Translations under genes and position numbers: made by a program | Part shown: positions 26,373 to 34,982 of the stretch, piece after piece | How positions within the stretch are numbered: position 1 is the first letter of the stretch | Layout of the letters: every line of letters begins with the position of its first letter | Source: Streptomyces cadmiisoli | Lineage (GTDB): Bacteria > Actinomycetota > Actinomycetes > Streptomycetales > Streptomycetaceae | Direction: 5' to 3' | NCBI RefSeq assembly: GCF_003261055.1 | Contig: NZ_CP030073.1 | Coordinates: 1,488,001-1,552,000, forward strand | DNA: 64,000 nt | Notes under the pieces: generated by a model | The model's input: the letters and a program-made list of their open reading frames with translations, nothing else | Told to the model about the DNA's origin: nothing | Database searches by the model: none

Positions 26373-27853
26373 GCGGAACGTTCGTCGGCATGCCGGCCTT
26401 TCCCGCGGCGGCGCACGAGGCGGTGCGCAATCCCACCCTGCGCGGCAATCTGCGCCACGCCACGCACACCATCCGCGCCAAGCGGGCGAAGGCCGTCGCC
26501 GAGCTCGCTGACTGGGCCGAACTGCGGGAGGCGGGGCGGCGGATCAAGGACCACACGCTGCGTCATCTCGACCGCTACCTGGTGCAGCTGGAGGAGGCGG
26601 TCACGGCGGCCGGCGGCACCGTCCACTGGGCCGCCGACGCCGACGAGGCCAACCGCATCGTGGCCGGTCTGGTGAAGGCGACCGGCGAGACCGAGGTCGT
26701 CAAGGTCAAGTCGATGGCCACCCAGGAGATCGGCCTGAACGAGGCGCTCCTCGAAGAGGGCATCCACGCCTACGAGACCGACCTCGCGGAACTGATCGTG
26801 CAGTTGGGCGACGACCGGCCCTCGCACATCCTGGTCCCCGCGATCCACCGCAACCGGGGCGAGATCCGGGAGATCTTCACCCGCGAGATGCGCGAGTGGG
26901 GCCGCCCGGCGCCCGAGGGCCTGACCGACACGCCCGCCGAACTCGCCGAGGCGGCACGGCTGCATCTGCGGGAGAAGTTCCTGCGCGCGAAGGTGGGCAT
27001 CTCCGGGGCCAACTTCATGGTCGCGGAGACGGGCACCCTGGTGGTCGTGGAGTCCGAGGGCAACGGCCGGATGTGCCTGACCCTGCCCGAGACGCTGATC
27101 TCGGTCGTCGGCATCGAGAAGGTCGTACCGACCTGGCGGGACCTGGAGGTGTTCCTCCAGACGCTGCCGCGCTCCTCGACGGCCGAGCGCATGAACCCGT
27201 ACACCAGCATGTGGACGGGCACCACGGACGCCGAGACGGCGGACGGCCCGCGCGTCTTCCACCTGGTCCTCCTCGACAACGGCCGCACCGACACCCTCGC
27301 CGACGACGTCGGCCGTCAGGCCCTGCGCTGCATCCGCTGCTCGGCCTGCCTGAACGTGTGCCCGGTGTACGAGCGGGCGGGCGGCCATGCCTACGGCTCG
27401 GTCTACCCCGGCCCGATCGGCGCGATCCTCAGCCCCCAGCTGCGCGGCACCGCGAGCGAGATCGACGCCTCGCTGCCGTACGCCTCCTCGCTGTGCGGCG
27501 CCTGCTACGAGGTGTGCCCGGTGGCCATCGACATCCCCGAGGTGCTGGTGCATCTGCGGGAGCGGGTGGTCCAGGGCGGTCCGGTGACGCGCGAGGGCAA
27601 CAAGGCGGTGCTCAAGCCCGCGAAGGGCCACGCGGCCGAGCGGGCCGCGATGCGGGCGGCGCTCTGGGCGCTGACCCGTCCGGGAGCCCTGCGCACCGGG
27701 CAGCGGCTCGTCTCCCGCACCCGCCGCTTCCACCCGCGCACCCTGCCGGGCCCCGGCCGGGCCTGGAGCGACAGCCGCGACCTGCCGCCGGTGCCGGCGG
27801 AACCGTTCCGGGACTGGTGGCGGCGCACGAACGGCGGAAGGGACACGAAGTGA
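26369..27853 (+). CDS. lutB: L-lactate oxidation iron-sulfur protein LutB
   Basis: 494 residues. The start overlaps the lutA stop (ATGA). The N-terminal LUD domain (about 60-310) has V-K-V-K-S-M-A-T-Q-E-I-G and the conserved G-I-S-G-A-N-F-M-V-A-E-T-G-T-L-V motif (about 211-226). Two ferredoxin-like 4Fe-4S motifs follow: C-I-R-C-S-A-C-L-N-V-C-P (about 320-331) and C-G-A-C-Y-E-V-C-P-V (about 378-387). It passes electrons within the LutABC complex. The C terminus (about 430-494) is basic and proline-rich. Confidence 0.92.
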   Translation: MSGTFVGMPAFPAAAHEAVRNPTLRGNLRHATHTIRAKRAKAVAELADWAELREAGRRIKDHTLRHLDRYLVQLEEAVTAAGGTVHWAADADEANRIVAGLVKATGETEVVKVKSMATQEIGLNEALLEEGIHAYETDLAELIVQLGDDRPSHILVPAIHRNRGEIREIFTREMREWGRPAPEGLTDTPAELAEAARLHLREKFLRAKVGISGANFMVAETGTLVVVESEGNGRMCLTLPETLISVVGIEKVVPTWRDLEVFLQTLPRSSTAERMNPYTSMWTGTTDAETADGPRVFHLVLLDNGRTDTLADDVGRQALRCIRCSACLNVCPVYERAGGHAYGSVYPGPIGAILSPQLRGTASEIDASLPYASSLCGACYEVCPVAIDIPEVLVHLRERVVQGGPVTREGNKAVLKPAKGHAAERAAMRAALWALTRPGALRTGQRLVSRTRRFHPRTLPGPGRAWSDSRDLPPVPAEPFRDWWRRTNGGRDTK

Positions 27854-28491
27854 GCGGCAGGGAACGCGTTCTGGGCCGGGTGCGGCGCGCGCTGGCGACC
27901 GCACCGGACGACGACACGCCGTACGAGCAGGCGATCGCGCGCGGCTATCTGCGCCGGCACGCGGACCTGGGTGTCGAGGGGACGGTGGACCTGCTCGCCG
28001 AGAACCTGGCGGACTACCGGGCGATCGTGCACCGCTGCGCCCTGGACGAGCTGCCCGGCACGCTCGGACGGCTGCTGGAGCTGCGGGGGTCGCGCAGTGT
28101 GCTGGTGCCGCCGGGGCTGCCGGAGTCCTGGCTCGCCGGCGTGGCGACGACCCGCGTCGACGATCGCGCGGACGACACGCCGCACGCGCTCGACCGGGTG
28201 GACAGCGTGGTGACGGGGTGCGCGGTGGCCGTCGCCGAGACCGGCACGATCGTGCTGGACGGCAGCCCGGACCAGGGCCGCCGCCGCATCACGCTGGTCC
28301 CCGACCACCACATCTGTGTCGTACGGGTCCCCGACCAGGTCGTCCCGTCCGTCCCCGTGGCCCTGGAACGGCTGGCTCCGGCCCGCCCGCTGACCTGGAT
28401 CTCCGGGCCCTCGGCGACCAGCGACATCGAACTCGACCGGGTCGAGGGCGTGCACGGCCCGCGCACCCTGGAGGTGGTTCTGGTGCGGTGA
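27850..28491 (+). CDS. lutC: L-lactate oxidation LUD protein LutC
   Basis: 213 residues from GTG 27850, which overlaps the lutB stop (GTGA). It is a single LUD domain with the family motif V-T-G-C-A-V-A-V-A-E-T-G-T-I-V-L-D (about 120-136), then R-R-I-T-L-V-P-D-H-H and the C-terminal S-A-T-S-D-I-E-L-x-R-V-x-G-V-H-G-P-R (about 189-206). It is the third part of the LutABC L-lactate dehydrogenase complex. The completeness of the set and the tight overlaps support a functional operon. Confidence 0.92.
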   Translation: MSGRERVLGRVRRALATAPDDDTPYEQAIARGYLRRHADLGVEGTVDLLAENLADYRAIVHRCALDELPGTLGRLLELRGSRSVLVPPGLPESWLAGVATTRVDDRADDTPHALDRVDSVVTGCAVAVAETGTIVLDGSPDQGRRRITLVPDHHICVVRVPDQVVPSVPVALERLAPARPLTWISGPSATSDIELDRVEGVHGPRTLEVVLVR

Positions 28492-28517
28492 CGTCCCTGC
28501 GCCGTTAGCGTGAGGCC

Positions 28518-29672
28518 ATGATCCGGTTCGAACAGGTCACCAAGCGCTACCCGGACGGTACGACCGCGGTGGACGACCTGTCCTTCGAGGTCGCGCAGGG
28601 CGAACTCGTCACGCTCGTCGGACCGTCCGGCTGCGGCAAGACGACCACGATGATGATGGTCAACCGGCTCATCGAACCGACCTCGGGCCGCATCCTCGTC
28701 GACGGCGAGGACATCGCGGCCGTCGACCCGGTGCGCCTGCGGCGGCGGATCGGCTACGTCATCCAGCAGGTCGGCCTGTTCCCGCACCGCACGATCCTGG
28801 ACAACACCGCCACCGTGCCCTCGCTGATCGGCTGGAAGCGGGCCGAGGCACGGGCGCGGGCGGCGGAGCTGCTCGATCTGGTGGGCCTGGACCCGGCGAC
28901 GTACGGGCCGCGCTATCCGCACCAGCTGTCGGGCGGACAGCGGCAGCGGGTCGGCGTGGCGCGGGCGCTGGCGGCCGATCCGCCGGTACTGCTGATGGAC
29001 GAGCCGTTCGGCGCGGTCGACCCGGTGGTGCGCGAGCAGTTGCAGGACGAGTTCCTGCGCATGCAGGCGGCGGTGCGCAAGACGGTGCTGCTGGTCACCC
29101 ACGACATCGAGGAGGCGGTCCGGCTCGGTGACCGCATCGCGGTGTACGGCCAGGGCCGGATCGAGCAGTTCGACACGCCGGGGGCGGTGCTGGGCACGCC
29201 CGCCTCGCCGTACGTCGCGGAGTTCGTCGGCGCCGACCGGGGACTGAAGCGGCTGTCGGTGACCACGATCGAGCCCGGTGACCTGGAGCAGCCGCCGGTC
29301 GCCCGGCCGGACGAGCCGGCCGCGCGGGCGGCGGACCGGCTGCGGGCGCAGCGCGCGCGCTGGGCGGTGGTGCTGGACCCGGACGGCGATCTGCACGGCT
29401 GGGTCGGGATCGACGGGCTCGGCGCGGGCGGCGCGGTCGTGGACCGCGCGCACCGGATGAACGCCTGGGTGCCGGTGGGCGCACCGCTGAAGCAGGCCTT
29501 CGGCGTGATGCTCCAGCACGACGCCGGCTGGGTCGCGGTCCTGGACGGCGCCCGCTTCCTCGGCGTGCTCACACCGGCCAAGCTGCACGAGGCCCTGCGC
29601 CGCTCGGTGGACGCGGACGCGCTGGGCGTGCCGCGCGGGCAGGTGGCGTTCGACTCGGTGGCGGACGCCTAG
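28518..29672 (+). CDS. Quaternary-amine (glycine betaine/choline-type) ABC transporter ATPase with CBS region
   Basis: 384 residues from ATG 28518. The ABC cassette (1-240) has Walker A G-P-S-G-C-G-K-T-T (about 35-43), signature L-S-G-G-Q-R-Q-R (about 137-144) and Walker B V-L-L-M-D-E-P-F-G (about 156-164), with the M-M-M-V-N-R-L-I-E-P stretch typical of OpuCA/ProV. Residues about 265-370 look like a pair of CBS motifs (R-W-A-V-V-L-D and G-W-V-A-V-L-D-G repeats), which in OpuA-type importers sense ionic strength. Its partners (binding protein and two permeases) lie on the opposite strand and converge with it. The substrate, an osmoprotectant or choline-like compound, is inferred. Confidence 0.85.
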   Translation: MIRFEQVTKRYPDGTTAVDDLSFEVAQGELVTLVGPSGCGKTTTMMMVNRLIEPTSGRILVDGEDIAAVDPVRLRRRIGYVIQQVGLFPHRTILDNTATVPSLIGWKRAEARARAAELLDLVGLDPATYGPRYPHQLSGGQRQRVGVARALAADPPVLLMDEPFGAVDPVVREQLQDEFLRMQAAVRKTVLLVTHDIEEAVRLGDRIAVYGQGRIEQFDTPGAVLGTPASPYVAEFVGADRGLKRLSVTTIEPGDLEQPPVARPDEPAARAADRLRAQRARWAVVLDPDGDLHGWVGIDGLGAGGAVVDRAHRMNAWVPVGAPLKQAFGVMLQHDAGWVAVLDGARFLGVLTPAKLHEALRRSVDADALGVPRGQVAFDSVADA

Positions 29673-29781
29673 CTCCCGGGCTCCCGGCGGGTCTCACCTC
29701 AGCAGGCCCTTGCCGTTCGGTTCATGGTTCAGCAGGCCCTAGTCGTGTGGTTCCTGCTTCCGCCGGCCCCGCCCTTCGGGC
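29673..29781. repeat. Duplicated 3'-end fragment between convergent transporter genes
   Basis: A 20-base block at 29693-29712 matches 29781-29800, which encodes the C terminus of the binding protein, at 19 of 20 positions. The core TCAGCAGGCCCT also recurs at 29729-29740. The spacer thus looks like decayed copies of the last codons of the neighbouring gene. Confidence 0.65.
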
Positions 29782-30720
29782 TCACTTCAGCAGGCCCTTG
29801 TCCTCCAGGTAGGTCCGGGCCACGTCCTGCGGCAGCCGGCGCCAGCTGTCGACCTGCTGGTTCATGGCGGCGAGGTCGGCGGTGGTCAGGACCTCGTTGA
29901 GCCGGCCGAGGGCCTCCGCGGGTCCGGGTCCGCCCGCGCGGGAGCGGTTGACGACCGGGACGACGTAGTCGGCGTTCTGGAGGTGTCTGTCGTCGGCGAG
30001 CAGGACGAGGTCGAACTCCGCGAGGGTGGCGTCGGTGGTGGTGGTCAGCACCATCTGGTCCTGGCCGCTCTGGACCGCCTGCTTGGCCTGCGTGGTGCCG
30101 ACGCCCTTGGGGTCCACGGCCGTGATGTCGATGCCGTAGACCTTCCGCAGCCCCGGCGCGCAGTAGGGGCGCCGGACGCACTCGTCGCCGGCGGCCAGTC
30201 GCACCTTCAGTCCGGACGCGCCGAGGTCGCTGAGGGTCTTCAGGTGGTGTTTCGCGGCGTACGAGGCACTCACCGCGAAGGCGTTCTGGTCGACGGCCCG
30301 GCCCGGGGCGAGGACGGTCAGACCACGGGGGGTGGCCAGGCGACGCAGCGCCTTCATCGTGGCGTCCAGGTCCGGTGAGCCGACCGTGGGGGCGTCGGGC
30401 CCGTTCACCTTGGCGTTGAGCCAGTCGGCGAAGGTGGCCGCGTACTCCGGCACCACGTCGATCTGGCCGGACTCCAGGGCGGGTTCGTACAGTTCGCGGT
30501 TGGCGACGGTGATGAGTGAGGTGGTGTAGCCGGCCTGGTTCAGCAGCAGCGCGTACATCTGGGCGAGCAGGTCGCTCTCGGTGAAACCCGCCGAGCCGAC
30601 GACCAGGTGCCGGCTGTCGCCGGGCGATCCGGTCACCTCGCCCCGGGTCTCCAGGGACGGGCCCGTGGCACAGCCGGTCATCAGGAGCAGCAGGGCGGCC
30701 GTGACGGCGCCCCGCCTCAT
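29782..30720 (-). CDS. Quaternary-amine ABC transporter substrate-binding lipoprotein
   Basis: 312 residues from ATG 30720, which overlaps the stop of the permease gene upstream in the operon. The signal peptide ends in a lipobox, L-L-M-T-G-C (residues about 12-17). The mature protein starts the OpuAC/OpuCC-type fold with V-V-G-S-A-G-F-T-E-S-D-L-L-A-Q-M-Y (about 40-56) and has the conserved D-V-V-P-E-Y (about 87-92). These features place it in the family that binds glycine betaine, choline, carnitine or similar cations. The ATPase is encoded convergently. Confidence 0.85.
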   Translation of the reverse strand: MRRGAVTAALLLLMTGCATGPSLETRGEVTGSPGDSRHLVVGSAGFTESDLLAQMYALLLNQAGYTTSLITVANRELYEPALESGQIDVVPEYAATFADWLNAKVNGPDAPTVGSPDLDATMKALRRLATPRGLTVLAPGRAVDQNAFAVSASYAAKHHLKTLSDLGASGLKVRLAAGDECVRRPYCAPGLRKVYGIDITAVDPKGVGTTQAKQAVQSGQDQMVLTTTTDATLAEFDLVLLADDRHLQNADYVVPVVNRSRAGGPGPAEALGRLNEVLTTADLAAMNQQVDSWRRLPQDVARTYLEDKGLLK

Positions 30721-31388
30721 CGCGTTCCCCGGGCCCAGGCCGGTGCCATACGTTCGGCGCACTCGAAGACCGCCTCGACGACCAGGGCGAACGCCGCCAC
30801 GAGCACGGCGCCGGCCACCACCTGCGGGGTACTGGCCAGGTTGAAACCGGCCGTGATGATCCGGCCGAGTCCGCCCCCGCCCGCCAGCGCGGCGATGGTC
30901 GCGGTGGCGACCAGCTGGACGGCGGCGATCCGCACCCCGTTCAGCACCATCGGGAACGACAGGGGCAGCTCGACGCGGAACAGCACCTGGCGGCCCGTCA
31001 TCCCCATCCCCCGCGCGGCCCGCACGGTACTGGGGTCGACCTCGCGCATCCCGACGTAGGCGTTGGTGAGCAGCGGGGGAACGGCGAACAGCACCAGGGC
31101 GACGACGGTCGGCCCCTCGCCCCACCGGCCGACGGGGGTCAGCAGCAGCAGGACCAGAACCGCGAAGGTGGGGACGGCGCGGCCGACGTTGGAGATGTTC
31201 ACGGCGAGGGCGCCGCCCCTGCCGAGGTGACCGAGGACGAGGGCGACGGGAAGGGCGATCAGACAGCTGACGGCCAGGCAGACGACGGTGAGCACGAGGT
31301 GTTGCAGGAGCCGCTGCCAGACGCCGTCGGTGCCCGACCAGTTGGCGGGATCGCTCAGCCAGTCCCAGGCCTCGGTCAGCGTGGTCAT
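30717..31388 (-). CDS. Quaternary-amine ABC transporter permease 2
   Basis: 223 residues from ATG 31388, which overlaps the stop of the next permease gene by 4 bases. Five or six membrane helices surround the BPD-transp-1 core. The coupling loop is E-V-D-P-S-T-V-R-A-A-R-G-M-G-M-T (about 112-127), and the A-L-A-G-G-G-G-L-G-R-I-I motif (about 165-176) is typical of OpuCB/OpuCD permeases. Forms the channel with the permease encoded at 31385-32065. Confidence 0.87.
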   Translation of the reverse strand: MTTLTEAWDWLSDPANWSGTDGVWQRLLQHLVLTVVCLAVSCLIALPVALVLGHLGRGGALAVNISNVGRAVPTFAVLVLLLLTPVGRWGEGPTVVALVLFAVPPLLTNAYVGMREVDPSTVRAARGMGMTGRQVLFRVELPLSFPMVLNGVRIAAVQLVATATIAALAGGGGLGRIITAGFNLASTPQVVAGAVLVAAFALVVEAVFECAERMAPAWARGTR

Positions 31389-32065
31389 CCGCGGGCCGCC
31401 CTGGTCCACGGGGTGAGCAGCCGCTGGACGCCCAGCAGCAGCAGATCGGCGGCCACCGCGATGACCACGCACAGCACCGACGCGGTCAGCACCTGCGCCT
31501 TGAAGTAGGTGTTCATGCCCGCGTAGATCAGATTGCCGAGACCGCCGAAGCCCACGATCGCGCCCACCGTGACCAGGGAGACCGCGGAGACGGCGGCGAT
31601 GCGCAGGCCCGCCATCGCGGCGGGCAGCGCGAGCGGCAGCTCGACGGTGAGCAGCAGCCGGACGGGGCCGTAGCCCATGCCGCGGGCGGCCTGCCGGGTG
31701 TCCTCCGGGACGGCCCGCAGCCCGGCGAGGATGTTGCGCACCAGCAAGGTCAGCGAGTACAGCGTCAGGCCCGCCACGACCAGCGTCGCGGACAGTCCGT
31801 ACAGCGGCAGGAGCAGCGAGAACATGGCCAGGGACGGAATGGTGTAGAGGATCGTCGTCACGGCGAGAACGGGGCCGGCCGCCCAGCCCCACCGGCGCCC
31901 GAGGACCGCCAGCGGGAGGGCGACGAGCAGACCGACGAGGACGGAGACCGAGGTCAGCTGCACATGCTGGACCACGGCGTCGAGGAGGATCTCGCGGCGG
32001 CTGCTCAGATAGTCGCCGCAGATCCATTCGTTGCGCGCGAGGCAGTCGTCCGGTGGCGCGGTCAC
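31385..32065 (-). CDS. Quaternary-amine ABC transporter permease 1
   Basis: 226 residues from GTG 32065. Longer in-frame starts exist up to 32284, but they give an unlikely arginine-rich extension across the divergent promoter. The membrane part has L-Y-T-I-P-S-L-A-M-F-S-L-L-L-P (about 66-80), the coupling loop E-D-T-R-Q-A-A-R-G-M-G-Y (about 118-129) and V-G-A-I-V-G-F-G-G-L-G-N-L-I (about 165-178). It is the first gene of the leftward permease-permease-binding-protein operon. The ribosome binding site at the chosen GTG is poor, so the exact start is uncertain. Confidence 0.8.
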   Translation of the reverse strand: MTAPPDDCLARNEWICGDYLSSRREILLDAVVQHVQLTSVSVLVGLLVALPLAVLGRRWGWAAGPVLAVTTILYTIPSLAMFSLLLPLYGLSATLVVAGLTLYSLTLLVRNILAGLRAVPEDTRQAARGMGYGPVRLLLTVELPLALPAAMAGLRIAAVSAVSLVTVGAIVGFGGLGNLIYAGMNTYFKAQVLTASVLCVVIAVAADLLLLGVQRLLTPWTRAARG

Positions 32066-32223
32066 CCGTCCATTGCAGCGGTCGCGGCCGCCGTTCGGCT
32101 CGTTGTGGTGGCCCGTACGGGTGTCGCCGGCTACACCCCGGTTACGGGTTCTGCGCCCCGTGTGCCGGGGCGCGCTCCTTCGTAGCTTCGTGGTGGAGGC
32201 ACAGGGAGTGCCGGACGGAGGCC

Positions 32224-33015
32224 ATGACGATGTTTCGCACCCGCTCACCACGCTCGCACCCCTCGGAACCCGCGGCGCAGGCACTGCGGATGGTCAAGGT
32301 CACCCGGACCCACGGCAGCGGCGACGGCGCGGTGACCGCGTTGGACGGCGTGACGCTCGGCCTGGCCCGCGGCACGTTCACCGCGGTGATGGGTCCCTCG
32401 GGCTCGGGCAAGTCGACACTGTTGCAGTGCGCGGCCGGGCTCGACCGGCCGGACGGCGGCATCGTGCAACTGGACGGCACGGAGGTGACCGGCGCCGGTG
32501 AGTCGGAGCTGACCAGGTTCCGGCGCGGCCGGGTGGGTTTCGTCTTCCAGCAGTACAACCTGCTGGACACCCTCACCGTGGCGCAGAACACGGTGCTGCC
32601 GCTGCGGCTGGCGGGGCAGCGGGTGGACCGCCGGCGGGCCGTGGAGGTGCTGACGGCGCTGGGGCTCGGCGACCGGCTCGGGCACCGTCCGGGTCAGCTC
32701 TCCGGGGGTCAGTGCCAGCGTGTGGCGATCGCCCGTGCGCTGGTGGCCGAACCCCGCGTGATCTTCGCGGACGAGCCGACCGGCGCGCTGGACTCACGCG
32801 GCGCGCGGGACGTGCTGGGGCTGCTGCGATCGGCGGTGCGCACGCACGGCCGCACCGTGGTGATGGTGACGCACGACCCGCTGGCGGCCTCCTACGCCGA
32901 CTCGGTGCTGTTCCTCGCGGACGGCCGGCTGGCGGGGCGGCTGGACGCGCCCACACCCGACGCGGTCGCCGAACGGCTGGCTCATCTCGGCGACGACGTG
33001 CCGGCGGGGGTGTGA
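32224..33015 (+). CDS. MacB/LolD-type ABC transporter ATPase
   Basis: 263 residues from ATG 32224, behind GGAGG. ABC motifs: Walker A G-P-S-G-S-G-K-S-T (about 58-66), Q-loop V-F-Q-Q-Y-N-L-L (about 108-115), signature L-S-G-G-Q-C-Q-R (about 159-166, with Cys where Gln is usual), Walker B V-I-F-A-D-E-P-T-G-A-L-D (about 179-190). The sequence type is that of ATPases that work with FtsX-like permeases in export of lipids, peptides or antibiotics. The permease gene starts four bases after its stop. Confidence 0.87.
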   Translation: MTMFRTRSPRSHPSEPAAQALRMVKVTRTHGSGDGAVTALDGVTLGLARGTFTAVMGPSGSGKSTLLQCAAGLDRPDGGIVQLDGTEVTGAGESELTRFRRGRVGFVFQQYNLLDTLTVAQNTVLPLRLAGQRVDRRRAVEVLTALGLGDRLGHRPGQLSGGQCQRVAIARALVAEPRVIFADEPTGALDSRGARDVLGLLRSAVRTHGRTVVMVTHDPLAASYADSVLFLADGRLAGRLDAPTPDAVAERLAHLGDDVPAGV

Positions 33016-33018
33016 GCG

Positions 33019-34332
33019 GTGTTCGTTCTGGCGATGCGCTCCGTACGCCACCGGCCCGGCCGGTTCGTCGCGACGCTGCTGGCGGCGTTCCTCGGCGCGG
33101 CGGTCATCATGGCGTTCAACGCGCTGCACGACACGGCCGCTCGGCCCGGCGTGGACCCGGTCAGCGGCGAGACGCTGACCACTGCGGCCGGCGTGGTCGG
33201 CGGTTACGGCACGCTGCTGGTGTTCTTCGCCGTCGCCTCGACCCTGACGGTCACGGTGCGCGGACGGACCGCCGAGTTGGAGCTGCTGCGCTGCTCGGGG
33301 GCCACCCCGGCGCAGATCCGGTGGATGGTCGTCGGCGAGGCGGTGGCCGTGGCGCTGGTGGGTGCCGCGTCGGCGGTCGGTCCGGCGATGCTGGGCGGAC
33401 GGGCGCTGCTGGAGGTGTTCCGGGACAGCGGCCAGGTGGCCCCTTCGGTCGACGCCTCCTTCGGTCCCGTCGCGCTGGCCTCGGGCTTCGGTGTGACCGT
33501 GCTCGCCGCCGGCGGCGCGGCCCTGCTCGCCCTGCGGCGGGCGACGCGCCGGCGGGAGCCGCGGGGCCGCGCCCGGACGTTCTTCGCCTGTGCCGCGCTG
33601 ATCGCCGGGGCCGGATCGGTGTGCGCGACGTTCGCCCTGCCGGCGACGAACGCGGCGCTGATGGCTCCTGCCGCGTACGGGGCGATCCTGCTGTCGGTGG
33701 GGGTGGCGCTGCCCGCGCAGCGGCTGCTGAAGCGGATGCCGGCGGGGCTGCCGCCGCTGAGCGGCGCGAGCGGCCGGCTGGCCGTCTGGAACCTCCGTGA
33801 GCGGGCCGGGCAGCTCGCCGGGATCGTGATGTCGCTGGTGCTGTTCACGGCCGTGGCGACGGCGACGCTGACGATGCAGTCCGTCGAGAGCGAAGCGATC
33901 GCCGCCTCCGGCGCGGTGAAGTCGGTCGACGCGAAGAACCTGGAGACGCTCAACGTCACGGTCGTCGGCATCGTCGTGGTGTTCGTCTGCGTGATGCTGG
34001 TCAACTCGCTCTACGCGGCGACGACGTACCGGGGCCGTGAGTTCGGGCAGCAGCGCCTCGCGGGGGCGACGCCGGGGCAGGTGCTGCGCACGGTGGCCGC
34101 CGAGGGGCTGCTGCTCACATCGACCGGCGTCCTGCTCGGCACGCCGGCCGCGGCGGCCGGGATCGTCCCGTTCACGGTGGTGCGCACGGACGGAGTGCTG
34201 CCGCAGCAGGCCGTGGGCATCTGGGCGGCGGTCGTCGGCATCGCGGCGGCGGTGACGCTGGGCACGACCCTGACGACGGCACACCGGATGCTGCGGACAC
34301 CGGCGGTGGCGGCGGTGGCCGTGAATGCGTGA
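33019..34332 (+). CDS. FtsX-like permease, ABC exporter subunit
   Basis: 437 residues from GTG 33019. Two FtsX-type units are recognisable: an N-terminal segment (VATLLAAFLGAAVIMAFNAL) followed by three helices around V-R-G-R-T-A-E-L-E-L-L-R-C-S-G-A-T-P-A-Q, and a second set at about 320-430 with R-G-R-E-F-G-Q-Q-R-L-A-G-A-T-P-G-Q. The R-x-x-E-x-x-x-x-R-x-x-G-A-T-x-x-Q motif is diagnostic. The large extracellular domain of MacB is nearly absent, as in many actinobacterial exporters. Substrate unknown; no two-component genes are adjacent. The final codons run into the tandem repeat array. Confidence 0.85.
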   Translation: MFVLAMRSVRHRPGRFVATLLAAFLGAAVIMAFNALHDTAARPGVDPVSGETLTTAAGVVGGYGTLLVFFAVASTLTVTVRGRTAELELLRCSGATPAQIRWMVVGEAVAVALVGAASAVGPAMLGGRALLEVFRDSGQVAPSVDASFGPVALASGFGVTVLAAGGAALLALRRATRRREPRGRARTFFACAALIAGAGSVCATFALPATNAALMAPAAYGAILLSVGVALPAQRLLKRMPAGLPPLSGASGRLAVWNLRERAGQLAGIVMSLVLFTAVATATLTMQSVESEAIAASGAVKSVDAKNLETLNVTVVGIVVVFVCVMLVNSLYAATTYRGREFGQQRLAGATPGQVLRTVAAEGLLLTSTGVLLGTPAAAAGIVPFTVVRTDGVLPQQAVGIWAAVVGIAAAVTLGTTLTTAHRMLRTPAVAAVAVNA

Positions 34333-34982
34333 GCGCGGGGCGGGGGCGGCCGGTCGGACGCGCCGGGCGCCCACCGGCACCAGCACCGGCACCGGCACCG
34401 GCGAGAGCGGGGCCCAGGTCGCGTGAGAGCCACGCCGCACGGGCCCTCAGGCGACCGGCGGTTCGGACACCGCCGGGCGCCGCGGTGACCGTGACCGCGT
34501 GAGAGCCGCGCGGGGTGGGGACGGCCGGTCGGACGCGCCGAGCACCACCGGCACCGGCGAGGGCGGGGCCCAGGTCGCGTGAGAGCCACGCCGCACGGGC
34601 CCTCAGGCGACCGGCGGTTCGGACACCGCCGGGCGCCGCGGTGACCGTGACCGCGTGAGAGCCGCGCGGGGTGGGGACGGCCGGTCGGACGCGCCGAGCA
34701 CCACCGGCACCGGCGAGGGCGGGGCCCAGGTCGCGTGAGAGCCGCGCGGGGCGGGGGCGGGCGAACGCGGGGCCGGGGCGTACGGGCGCCGATGCGCCTC
34801 ACCGAGGCGGTCACGTCGGCGGCTGCGAGCGGCGGGCGGACACCGGCGGCACCGCGGGCCCGTGACCGCCTCACAGCCGCGCCGCACGAGGCGATCAGGC
34901 CGGCCGGTGCCACCGACACCGGCCGTGGCCCTGGCCGCATGGGCGCCGCGCCGTACGGGGCCGTCAGGCGCGACCCGTGTCC
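34327..34982. repeat. 156-bp higher-order tandem repeat array
   Basis: The marker GCGTGAGAGCC occurs at 34421, 34497, 34577, 34653 and 34733, so the spacing alternates between 76 and 80 bases and makes a 156-bp unit. The unit at 34497-34652 is followed by about 90 identical bases from 34653, and its last 86 bases are identical to 34411-34496. The first copy (34327-34496) has extra ACCGGC triplet-like units, and decayed copies continue to about 34975. The array fills the whole 650-base gap between the permease and tetR genes. I see no gene in it. Confidence 0.85.

Noticed and set aside
34011..34940. Minus-strand frame encoding 52-residue repeats
   Set aside because: The 156-bp repeat unit is a multiple of three, so any open frame shows protein repeats. 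Composition is Arg/Pro-rich, no start site is supported, and it overlaps the permease gene.
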